A stretch of DNA of 5,912 nt from assembly GCA_030632745.1 (NCBI GenBank), contig DAOVUE010000116.1:1-5912 (forward strand), in the 5' to 3' direction. Below, one piece after another: positions 1 through 5,661 of this stretch. Each line of letters opens with the position of its first letter. Within the stretch, counting starts at the first letter, position 1. This DNA is from Pseudomonadota bacterium. Lineage in GTDB: Bacteria; Pseudomonadota; Gammaproteobacteria; GRL18. The notes below the pieces were generated by a model. The model did no database searches, was not told the DNA's origin, and worked only from the letters and a program-made list of their open reading frames with translations. Both the position numbers and the translations under genes were made by a program.

Positions 1-212
1 ATCCAGACAATTTTCCCTGCAACAGGCAATTTATTGGCTTCATCCAGTAGAGAAAGGAGTATAAAAACTTCATCACCTAATTTATATTGTTTATTGGTTG
101 GAATAAACAAACCACCATTCACAACAAATGGCATATAAGCAGCGTATAGTGCACTTTTGTCTTTAATAGCCAGTGCTAAAATACTCTGCCGAGCCTGATT
201 TGGGCGTTTCAT
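1..212 (-). CDS. pilZ: Type IV pilus assembly protein PilZ (N-terminal 70 residues, cut by window edge)
   Basis: The reading frame opens with ATG at 212-210 and stays open to the window edge, giving 70 residues of a protein that is about 118 residues in Pseudomonas. Recognisable blocks are ARQSILALAIKDK (residues 7-19), LYAAYMPFVVNGGLFIPT (22-39), YKLGDEVFILLSL (43-55) and PVAGKIVW (63-70), all characteristic of the type IV pilus PilZ subfamily. PilZ is cytoplasmic and needed for pilus biogenesis; in Xanthomonas it is known to contact the extension ATPase PilB and the c-di-GMP receptor FimX. This subfamily lacks the usual c-di-GMP-binding arginine motif, and I see no clear RxxxR here. A weak Shine-Dalgarno-like AAAGAG lies about 10 bases upstream of the ATG. 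It follows holB by 66 bp, the same order as in Pseudomonas and Xanthomonas. The C-terminus lies outside the window. Confidence 0.93.
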   Translation of the reverse strand, partial: MKRPNQARQSILALAIKDKSALYAAYMPFVVNGGLFIPTNKQYKLGDEVFILLSLLDEANKLPVAGKIVW

Positions 213-228
213 AATATAGGACTCTTTA

Positions 229-248
229 TTTAGTATCGTTTAGTATTG
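229..248. repeat. Two-copy 10-bp direct repeat in the holB-pilZ gap
   Basis: TTTAGTATCG at 229-238 is followed directly by TTTAGTATTG at 239-248 (9 of 10 bases identical). It lies in the 66-bp spacer between the holB stop and the pilZ start. No function is evident. It may be simple slippage in an AT-rich spacer. Confidence 0.5.
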
Positions 249-278
249 CTTGATTTAACCTGGGTTTAAGCTTCTAGT

Positions 279-1391
279 CTATATTTTGCAATTTTTCCAG
301 TCAATAAACAATAGCTCAAATAATAAATTTATATTAATCTGACCTTGTATTTCGTAGTATGCTTTATTAATTAACTCAGACAATTTTAGTAATTTCTTAA
401 AATGTAATTGATATGCCAGCTCACTCAGCTGCTGAATATAATCAATATTGTTAATATTATTAATTAAATTCTCTGAGTTGTTTTGTCTGCCCCTCTGTGA
501 AAGTCTGGCTAAATCAATCACCATAGAGTCAATCCAGTAAATCACATCATAGGCTGAAATAGTTAATAGCTTCTTTTTTGATTTAGTCTGTTTAGATTGA
601 CTTTTTACCTTTTTACTGAGTTCATCAGCCACCTGAACCGCATCAGCTGAATTAAGATTAATTGATAGAAATTGTTCAATAATAAACTGGCGAATTTCAA
701 GCTGTTCACTTTTATTCAAAGCCAATGCCAGTAACGGGGAACCGTTTGCCAGACTCAACATCAGCTTTGCCTGATGCTGCTCCTGAGGTGAGAACTGTTG
801 TTGTAACCAGTTTAATCCGACTTCCATTTCCGGTATAAATAAATCAACTGTTCGGCAACGACTTCTAATCGTCGGCAGCAGTGCCTGTTTTTTATGGGTC
901 AACAATATAATAATAGTATCAGACACCGGTTCTTCCAGTGTTTTCAATAAACTATTAGCAGCATTTTGATTCATTGCTTCAGCAGGTTCGACAATAATTA
1001 CTTTCTTTCCATTAAACTGACTATTAAGAACACTCCACTGAATTAACTCCCTCACACTATCAACCGGAATTATTTTTTTATTTTCCGGAGTTGTCAAATG
1101 ATACACATCAGGATGATTTCCTGCAGAAAAAAGCCGGCAGGAACGACATTGATGACATGGCTCATTTTGTGAAGCAGTGCACAATAAACCTTTGGCTAAG
1201 TAAAAAGCCAGATCTTTTTTTCCAATACCGGCAACACCATTGAGCAATAAAGCATGCGGAAAATGATCATTAGCGACATTCGAAGTATATAATTTCTGCC
1301 AGATTGATTCCTGCCAGGGATAATAGCTGGTGTTAGTATACCAGGATGCTGCTTCTGCATCAGGCAGTGTATTATCCGTAGATTCAATCAT
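279..1391 (-). CDS. holB: DNA polymerase III subunit delta' (clamp loader)
   Basis: This 370-residue protein is the delta' subunit of the clamp loader, which with delta and gamma/tau loads the beta sliding clamp on primed DNA. The AAA+ domain has HALLLNGVAGIGKK (residues 46-59, a P-loop-like segment), four zinc-binding cysteines C71, C79, C82 and C85, the degenerate Walker B segment VIIVEPAEAM (131-140), the NAANSLLKTLEEP block (143-155) and the SRC motif at 177-179. It is longer than the 334-residue E. coli protein. About 22 residues precede the conserved YPW (24-26), and there is a lysine-rich stretch at 260-274 and an Asn/Ile-rich stretch near 304-317. The ATG at 1391-1389 is the only nearby plausible start, since the next methionine is residue 140. 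Its first eight bases (ATGATTGA) overlap the end of tmk, which suggests translational coupling. It ends with TAG at 281-279. Confidence 0.95.
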   Translation of the reverse strand: MIESTDNTLPDAEAASWYTNTSYYPWQESIWQKLYTSNVANDHFPHALLLNGVAGIGKKDLAFYLAKGLLCTASQNEPCHQCRSCRLFSAGNHPDVYHLTTPENKKIIPVDSVRELIQWSVLNSQFNGKKVIIVEPAEAMNQNAANSLLKTLEEPVSDTIIILLTHKKQALLPTIRSRCRTVDLFIPEMEVGLNWLQQQFSPQEQHQAKLMLSLANGSPLLALALNKSEQLEIRQFIIEQFLSINLNSADAVQVADELSKKVKSQSKQTKSKKKLLTISAYDVIYWIDSMVIDLARLSQRGRQNNSENLINNINNIDYIQQLSELAYQLHFKKLLKLSELINKAYYEIQGQININLLFELLFIDWKNCKI

Positions 1392-2013
1392 TGCAGGTTA
1401 ATCGATCCATTATGGCAATAATCTGTTGACGAACTTCATCTATTTCAGGCCGGGTATCAACAATATGAAAGCGTTGAGGATTATCCTCTGCAAGCTTTAG
1501 ATAAGCTGCTCTAATGCGATTAAAAAAAGACAGCTGTTCCTGTTCAAAACGATCCGCTTCACCCCTGTTACGCACTCGCTGCATACCCAGTTCCACAGGA
1601 ATATCCAGTAAAATAGTAGCATCAGGGCGTAAATCACCCTGTACAAATTGCTCTAACTGGGCAATTTTCTCCCAGGATAGACCTCTGCCACCCCCCTGAT
1701 AAGCATAAGAGGCATCAGTAAAACGATCACTGAGGACCCATTGACCCGCTTCTAATGCCGGAATAATCAACTCATTAAGATGTTGTGCTCTGGCAGCAAA
1801 CATCAATAATAATTCTGCATCATGGCATAAACTGCTATGGGCTTTATCGAGTAATAAATCACGGATTTTTTCAGCAATTGGAGTCCCACCCGGCTCACGC
1901 GTAGAAATAAAATCAATTTTTTTCTCCCGCAGATAATCCTGAATATAACGGATATTCGTTGATTTACCCGCTCCTTCAGAGCCTTCAATCGTTATAAACT
2001 TACCTTTGTACAT
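1384..2013 (-). CDS. tmk: Thymidylate kinase (dTMP kinase)
   Basis: This cytoplasmic enzyme phosphorylates dTMP to dTDP with ATP, an essential step of dTTP supply. The 209-residue length is typical. The P-loop is GSEGAGKST (residues 11-19), followed by TREPGGT (38-44), the DRF catalytic and substrate-binding motif (96-98), SYAYQGGGRGL (102-112) and an arginine-containing lid, RNRGEADRFEQE (148-159). A lid that carries arginines, with none in the variable P-loop position, matches the E. coli-type (type II) kinases. The ATG at 2013-2011 places MYKGKFITIEG exactly where the family begins. A purine-rich AGAAAGAT sits somewhat far upstream as a possible ribosome site. It starts 15 bp after mltG stops and ends with TGA inside the first codons of holB (8-bp overlap). 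The tmk-holB pairing is a widely conserved gammaproteobacterial arrangement. Confidence 0.97.
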   Translation of the reverse strand: MYKGKFITIEGSEGAGKSTNIRYIQDYLREKKIDFISTREPGGTPIAEKIRDLLLDKAHSSLCHDAELLLMFAARAQHLNELIIPALEAGQWVLSDRFTDASYAYQGGGRGLSWEKIAQLEQFVQGDLRPDATILLDIPVELGMQRVRNRGEADRFEQEQLSFFNRIRAAYLKLAEDNPQRFHIVDTRPEIDEVRQQIIAIMDRLTCND

Positions 2014-2028
2014 TGTTTTTTGATCTTT

Positions 2029-3033
2029 CTATTTCTTTAAAATATATTTTCGTACTGCACGATTATGTTGTTTCAAGGTCTTAGAAAAAACATGTCCTCC
2101 TGTACCATCCGCCACAAAATACAAACTTTTACCTTTATCCGGATGCAATACGGCATGAATTGCCTCCCGTCCTACCAGAGCAATTGGTGTGGGTGGAAGG
2201 CCATCAATCTGATAAGTATTGTAGGCTGTTTTTTCATTAATATCACGGCGCCGGATATTTCCTTTATAGCGTGTTCCCATACCATAAATAATAGTAGGAT
2301 CCGATTGCAGGCGCATTTTTTTATTCAAACGACGGATAAAAACACCGGCAATTTTGCTTCGCTCACTATTTCCCCCTGACTCTTTTTCTACAATAGAAGC
2401 CAGAATCAAGGCCTCATAAGGTGTTTTTAATGGCAGATCTTCTGCTTTCTGCTGCCATTCCTGAGCCAGAATAGTTTGCAATTGCTTATATGAACGCTGT
2501 AAAAACTGTAAATCAGTAGTACCTTTAGGAAAATTATAAGTATCAGGATAAATTAAGCCTTCAAGCTTATCGTGCGGGCTATTAAGTTGCTTTGCGAGTT
2601 CAGTAATATCCATTAAAGCAGTCGTATTTAATAAATTATTGTCCTTATTAATCTGTTCTACAGCTTCTTTAAACGACCAGCCTTCAACAATCGTCAGAGC
2701 ATATTGCACAACTTTACCTGACACAAATAAATCAACCAGATCAACACTGGTCATCCCGGGTTTTAAACTATATTCACCTGCTTTTATTTTCCCTGCCTGT
2801 TTTGATAAACGGGTATATAAACGAAAGTAGTCAGCATGTTTAATAATTTTTTTCTGCTGCAGGGATTGAGCTATTTGTTTAACTGTATTACCTTTACTAA
2901 TAGTGAAAGTCTGAGCATTAGTTAAAGAAATAGGGTTTTGTAAAAAGATTTTGTATTCATTCCAGTACCAGCCCAGAACAAAGCTGCCCAAAATAATCAG
3001 CAAAGCAATAAGTTTAAATAATTTTTTTATCAT
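2029..3033 (-). CDS. mltG: Endolytic murein transglycosylase MltG
   Basis: MltG (formerly YceG) cleaves nascent peptidoglycan strands within the glycan chain and is thought to set strand length. The 334 residues are close to the 340 of E. coli. A single membrane anchor covers about residues 5-24, with basic residues KK at 3-4, so the rest should be periplasmic. A LysM-like region follows at about 41-90 (FTISKGNTVKQIAQSL, then AGEYSLKPGMT). The catalytic domain spans about 155-330 and contains EGLIYPDTY (158-166), LASIVEKESG (211-220) with E218 the probable catalytic glutamate, RLQSDPTIIYGMG (241-253), TAYNTY (269-274), GLPPTPI (278-284) and YFVADGTGGHVFS (305-317). The ATG at 3033-3031 gives a proper N-terminal anchor, but I see no good Shine-Dalgarno in front of it. 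Instead it is preceded by a 12-bp repeat array, and it overlaps by ATGA a TGA in the old pabC frame. Confidence 0.96.
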   Translation of the reverse strand: MIKKLFKLIALLIILGSFVLGWYWNEYKIFLQNPISLTNAQTFTISKGNTVKQIAQSLQQKKIIKHADYFRLYTRLSKQAGKIKAGEYSLKPGMTSVDLVDLFVSGKVVQYALTIVEGWSFKEAVEQINKDNNLLNTTALMDITELAKQLNSPHDKLEGLIYPDTYNFPKGTTDLQFLQRSYKQLQTILAQEWQQKAEDLPLKTPYEALILASIVEKESGGNSERSKIAGVFIRRLNKKMRLQSDPTIIYGMGTRYKGNIRRRDINEKTAYNTYQIDGLPPTPIALVGREAIHAVLHPDKGKSLYFVADGTGGHVFSKTLKQHNRAVRKYILKK

Positions 3034-3036
3034 ATT

Positions 3037-3096
3037 TGATTAAATAGCTGCTTAAGTAGTTGCTTAAGTGGTTGTTTAAGCGGTTGTTTAAGTAAA
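3037..3096. repeat. 12-bp tandem repeat array (about five units) between pabC and mltG
   Basis: Units on the plus strand are TGATTAAATAGC (3037-3048, diverged), TGCTTAAGTAGT (3049-3060), TGCTTAAGTGGT (3061-3072), TGTTTAAGCGGT (3073-3084) and TGTTTAAGTAAA (3085-3096). The array fills almost the whole 65-bp pabC-mltG gap. On the minus strand, in the pabC frame, it has no stop and reads as a four-residue repeat of the form LKQP or LKQL. It closes with TGA at 3032-3030, which overlaps the mltG ATG. It is therefore likely a former coding tail of pabC rather than a regulatory spacer. Because it lies just before mltG, changes in copy number would also alter the mltG leader. Confidence 0.85.
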
Positions 3097-3098
3097 AA

Positions 3099-4070
3099 TC
3101 AATTAAATTGAGTTGGATGCTTTAATTTTTTATTTATTATTGCAGATAATTGATTGCTTATTGTTCGCTCAGTATAACACCATTGCAATGAATCATTCAC
3201 AGTGATAGAAGCCACGGGAAGAATAGCATAAATACTATTAGTAAAAAATACTTCCGTCGCCCGACTTAATTGCTGCAGAGCATAATGTCCTTCCTGAACT
3301 TTTAAAGTCAGAGAAGTGGGAGCCAGAGAGATAACAGCTTCTCTCATGGTACCCAAAACACCGCAATTATCAATTTTTGGAGTACATAACAGACCATTAA
3401 GCACAAAAAACAGATTACTGCTGATGCCTTCTATCACTAATGAATCCAGTGGCTTAGAAGCGGAATAGGATAACATCAGCCCTTCCTGATAATCCTGCTG
3501 ATATTCGTTAGCAGAGTGAAGTTCATTACGAGCCAGCACCTGTTCCAGACGATTCAAATGTTTAATCCCGGCCAGAGCCGGCTGATTGGCTAAACGGGTT
3601 TGACAAACCACTGCATGAATACCCTTTTCATAATCAGTTGCCTCCCGTTCCGGCCATGGATGAAGCATAATAATCACACTTGGATGCTGGACTGTTGGAA
3701 ACAAATAACCACGACCGCCTGAACCACGGCTAATGATTAATTTTAAAATCTGCCGTGTACTGTTTACTGGTACTGTACCATTATCCCGCACTGTGCCATT
3801 ATCCCGCACTGTGCCATTTGCCCGCTCTGCATTGTTTTCCTGAAGTGCAGTTAATTTAATTTCACTATTTATTTGATCCAGTAAATCATCTTCATCAGGT
3901 AATTCAATCATCAGTCGACCGGATCCATTTTGCAAACGCTGCCAGTGTAAACCCCAATGATGCAATAAACCATCTATAACAGCAATTGTTTCAAACAACC
4001 CGTCACCATAGGCCAGACCTCTATCCAGAACGTCTATTGTGTGCTGCTGATGCCCATTAACAAGTGTCAT
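3099..4070 (-). CDS. pabC: Aminodeoxychorismate lyase
   Basis: This PLP enzyme of fold type IV converts 4-amino-4-deoxychorismate to p-aminobenzoate and pyruvate in folate synthesis. I chose ATG at 4070-4068 because MTLVNGHQQ then aligns with the start of E. coli PabC; an in-frame TTG at 4079 would add three residues. In this numbering (323 residues), motifs are DRGLAYGDGLFET (16-28), ISRGSGGRGYLF (113-124), AGIKHLNRLEQVLAR (167-181) with PLP lysine K170, VIEGISSNLF (212-221) with conserved E214, and GTMREAV (240-246). It is longer than the 269-residue E. coli enzyme. Part of the excess is an in-frame NGTVRD repeat at 85-102, just before the ISRGSGGRGY strand, and a smaller extra segment lies before VIEG. 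It follows the pabB TAA closely and in the same frame. Its own TGA at 3101-3099 may be a premature stop. Confidence 0.94.
   Translation of the reverse strand: MTLVNGHQQHTIDVLDRGLAYGDGLFETIAVIDGLLHHWGLHWQRLQNGSGRLMIELPDEDDLLDQINSEIKLTALQENNAERANGTVRDNGTVRDNGTVPVNSTRQILKLIISRGSGGRGYLFPTVQHPSVIIMLHPWPEREATDYEKGIHAVVCQTRLANQPALAGIKHLNRLEQVLARNELHSANEYQQDYQEGLMLSYSASKPLDSLVIEGISSNLFFVLNGLLCTPKIDNCGVLGTMREAVISLAPTSLTLKVQEGHYALQQLSRATEVFFTNSIYAILPVASITVNDSLQWCYTERTISNQLSAIINKKLKHPTQFN
3772..3825. repeat. Three 18-bp tandem repeats inside pabC
   Basis: The units are 3772-3789, 3790-3807 and 3808-3825, each of the form ACTGTRCCATTATCCCGC on the plus strand. Units one and two differ at one base, and two and three at two bases. 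The encoded protein reads NGTVRD, NGTVRD, NGTVPV (residues 85-102 from the chosen start). E. coli PabC has only a short turn at this place, so this is an expanded surface loop. The near-identity of the copies suggests recent expansion. Confidence 0.93.
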
Positions 4071-4071
4071 T

Positions 4072-4088
4072 TTAGTCAAATACCATTA
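4072..4088 (-). promoter_or_regulatory. pabB stop / pabC start junction with overlapping mini-ORF
   Basis: The minus strand reads TAATG at 4088-4084. The pabB TAA overlaps an ATG that opens a four-codon frame (M V F D) ending in TAA at 4074-4072, one base before the pabC ATG at 4070. No Shine-Dalgarno sequence is evident for pabC, so re-initiation by ribosomes finishing pabB, directly or through this mini-ORF, is a plausible way to start pabC. This is inferred from layout only. Confidence 0.3.
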
Positions 4089-5618
4089 ACTGAGGTTTTT
4101 AGGATTAGCTAAAGCCCGCAGCAAGCCCTGGGCTTTAGCTCTTGTTTCCTGTAATTCCTCATCTGCAATCGAGTCAAACACTAATCCGGCACCGGCTCTG
4201 AAACTCAGCTGTTGCTGATCTTCATGGTGATTTTGTTCTAATACCATAGTACGTATTAATATATTCAAATCCATACTGCCGTCAAGGTTGATATAGCCCA
4301 TAGATCCGGTATAAGCTCCTCTGGCCTGCTGTTCCAGTTCAGCAATAATTTCCATGCATCGAACCTTGGGACAACCTGTTATTGTGCCTCCCGGAAAAAG
4401 AGCTTTTATAGCATCACCCGGAGTCATATCTGTCTGCAATTGCCCAATCACATTTGAAACAATATGATGCACATGGGCGTAAGTTTCATTCACCATCAGT
4501 TCATTAACTCTAACTGAACCGGGAACACACACTTTACCCAGATCATTTCGAATCAGGTCAATCAGCATAATATGCTCTGCTTTTTCCTTAGGATGAGCAT
4601 GAAGTTTATTAATCTGCTGTAAATCTTCTGCAATAGATGTACTACGTGGATGAGTTCCTGCAATAGGCCTTGACTCTAATTGATTATTTTTTATTTTCAG
4701 TAATCGCTCCGGTGAAGAAGATATAATACTGGCACTGCCCTGTACAGAAGTAAAACTGGCCATACCTGAAAATGGAGCTGGATTAGCGATACTGAGTAAC
4801 TGGTAAAGATCCGTTGTTAAAGAACTAAAACCGGAGTGTTTAAAATAAGATTTCCAGAGTCTGGACAAATTAACCTGGAAGACGTCACCTTCTTTAATAT
4901 AGGCTTTAACCCTTTTTACAGCCTGTAGAAACGTTTTATCATTTTCCTCTATTAATCTATCACCTGAAGAAATTGATATATCTTGCTGTTTTTTATGAAT
5001 TATCTGACTATCACAAATCACTTCATTATAGGAGCTTTTATGATCAATTCCAGCTTCCGAAAAAAAGAAAAGTTTTTCCTGACGATGATCAAGAATTAAT
5101 GCCTTCCTTACTCTGGCAGCATAGGCTATAGGTAGACTTTGTTCCTGCAGTGGAAGATTTAAACAGGGTTCAATCTGCTGTGCCAGTTCATAGGCAAAGA
5201 AAACAAACCAGCCGCCACTAAAGGGTAAATGATTAGCAGTCGCCGCAGGCGCCGCTTTAAGTCTCTTATTCTCTGCTTTAAAAATCCGGTCAAAGTGTTC
5301 AAGAAAGGTTTTATCAGCATCGACTTTATACTGATCTGCAGCACTATTTTGAGCTGTAGCACTACATTGGGCTGTAGCACTACATTGGGCCGTAGCACTA
5401 TATTGAGGTGAAGCACTGAGCTTAAAACTATTATCAAGTTTTAACCATTCATCCGGTTTAATAAACAAAATATCATAGGATGAATTTTGTTTTAAAGAAC
5501 TTTTCCGGCTCGTTGTACTCAGCAGAAAAGGATATTTTTCAGGGAAGTGGTGATAAAATTGAATTAACTCAGAAAAATCCTGTAAAGGAATTTCTGTCAA
5601 TTGACATGTTTGAGTCAT
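4086..5618 (-). CDS. pabB: Aminodeoxychorismate synthase component I (PabB), PIAGT-type
   Basis: With the glutaminase PabA (not in the window) PabB aminates chorismate to 4-amino-4-deoxychorismate for folate synthesis. The protein has 510 residues, against about 453 in E. coli. The N-terminal domain runs to about residue 200 and contains PFSGGWFVFFAYELA (132-146). The chorismate-binding domain covers about 225-505, with GDVFQVNLSR (244-253), NPAPF (279-283), SSPERLL (301-307), RPIAGTHPR (317-325), LIDLIRNDLG (352-361), FPGGTITGCPK (408-418), ARGAYTGSMGY (432-442) and RAGAGLVFDS (474-483). Residue 320 is alanine where E. coli PabB has the nucleophilic lysine of PIKGT, so sequence alone does not exclude a TrpE-like anthranilate synthase. 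Adjacency to pabC argues for PabB. A six-residue repeat occupies 72-95. The start at 5618-5616 lies 27 bp after fabF, with no strong ribosome site. Confidence 0.88.
   Translation of the reverse strand: MTQTCQLTEIPLQDFSELIQFYHHFPEKYPFLLSTTSRKSSLKQNSSYDILFIKPDEWLKLDNSFKLSASPQYSATAQCSATAQCSATAQNSAADQYKVDADKTFLEHFDRIFKAENKRLKAAPAATANHLPFSGGWFVFFAYELAQQIEPCLNLPLQEQSLPIAYAARVRKALILDHRQEKLFFFSEAGIDHKSSYNEVICDSQIIHKKQQDISISSGDRLIEENDKTFLQAVKRVKAYIKEGDVFQVNLSRLWKSYFKHSGFSSLTTDLYQLLSIANPAPFSGMASFTSVQGSASIISSSPERLLKIKNNQLESRPIAGTHPRSTSIAEDLQQINKLHAHPKEKAEHIMLIDLIRNDLGKVCVPGSVRVNELMVNETYAHVHHIVSNVIGQLQTDMTPGDAIKALFPGGTITGCPKVRCMEIIAELEQQARGAYTGSMGYINLDGSMDLNILIRTMVLEQNHHEDQQQLSFRAGAGLVFDSIADEELQETRAKAQGLLRALANPKNLS
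5335..5406. repeat. Four 18-bp tandem repeats inside pabB
   Basis: The units are 5335-5352 (diverged), 5353-5370, 5371-5388 and 5389-5406. The second and third are identical (GCTGTAGCACTACATTGG), and the fourth differs at three bases. Traces continue into 5407-5418. The encoded PabB residues 72-95 read QYSATA, QCSATA, QCSATA, QNSAAD, an Ala/Ser/Gln-rich linker in the N-terminal domain between the YDILF strand and the FLEHFDRIF helix. The array keeps the frame and looks like a tolerated surface insertion. Confidence 0.93.
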
Positions 5619-5623
5619 ATTCA

Positions 5624-5661
5624 GTTCTAAATCAAGCCTAAGAAGTTAAATCTTGCCTAAG
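5624..5661. repeat. Imperfect 19-bp tandem duplication at the fabF 3' end
   Basis: Bases 5624-5642 and 5643-5661 are adjacent 19-bp units that match at 13 of their last 15 plus-strand positions (AATCAAGCCTAAG against AATCTTGCCTAAG). On the coding strand this duplicates the last fabF codons: TTAGGCAAGATTTAA is echoed downstream as TTAGGCTTGATTTAG. The second copy makes up most of the fabF-pabB spacer. Confidence 0.6.

Noticed and set aside
254..274. Possible hairpin TTAACC-TG-GGTT plus AAGCTT in the holB-pilZ spacer
   Set aside because: The stem is short and interrupted with no T-run after it on the minus strand, so it is not a credible terminator or operator.
2065..2379. Plus-strand ORF of 104 residues antisense to mltG
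   Set aside because: It lies entirely opposite well-conserved MltG catalytic-domain sequence, resembles no family I know and has no supporting context. The other antisense or frame-shifted ORFs inside tmk, holB and pabB were dropped for the same reason.
3037..3096. The short repeat array as a CRISPR remnant
   Set aside because: The units are 12 bp and directly adjacent with no spacers. The coding periodicity explains them better.
3099..3101. TGA recoding (selenocysteine or tryptophan) at the pabC stop
   Set aside because: TGA serves as the real stop of tmk in the same window, no SECIS-like hairpin is apparent, and the PabC fold is complete before it. Readthrough is kept only as an alternative to nonsense truncation.
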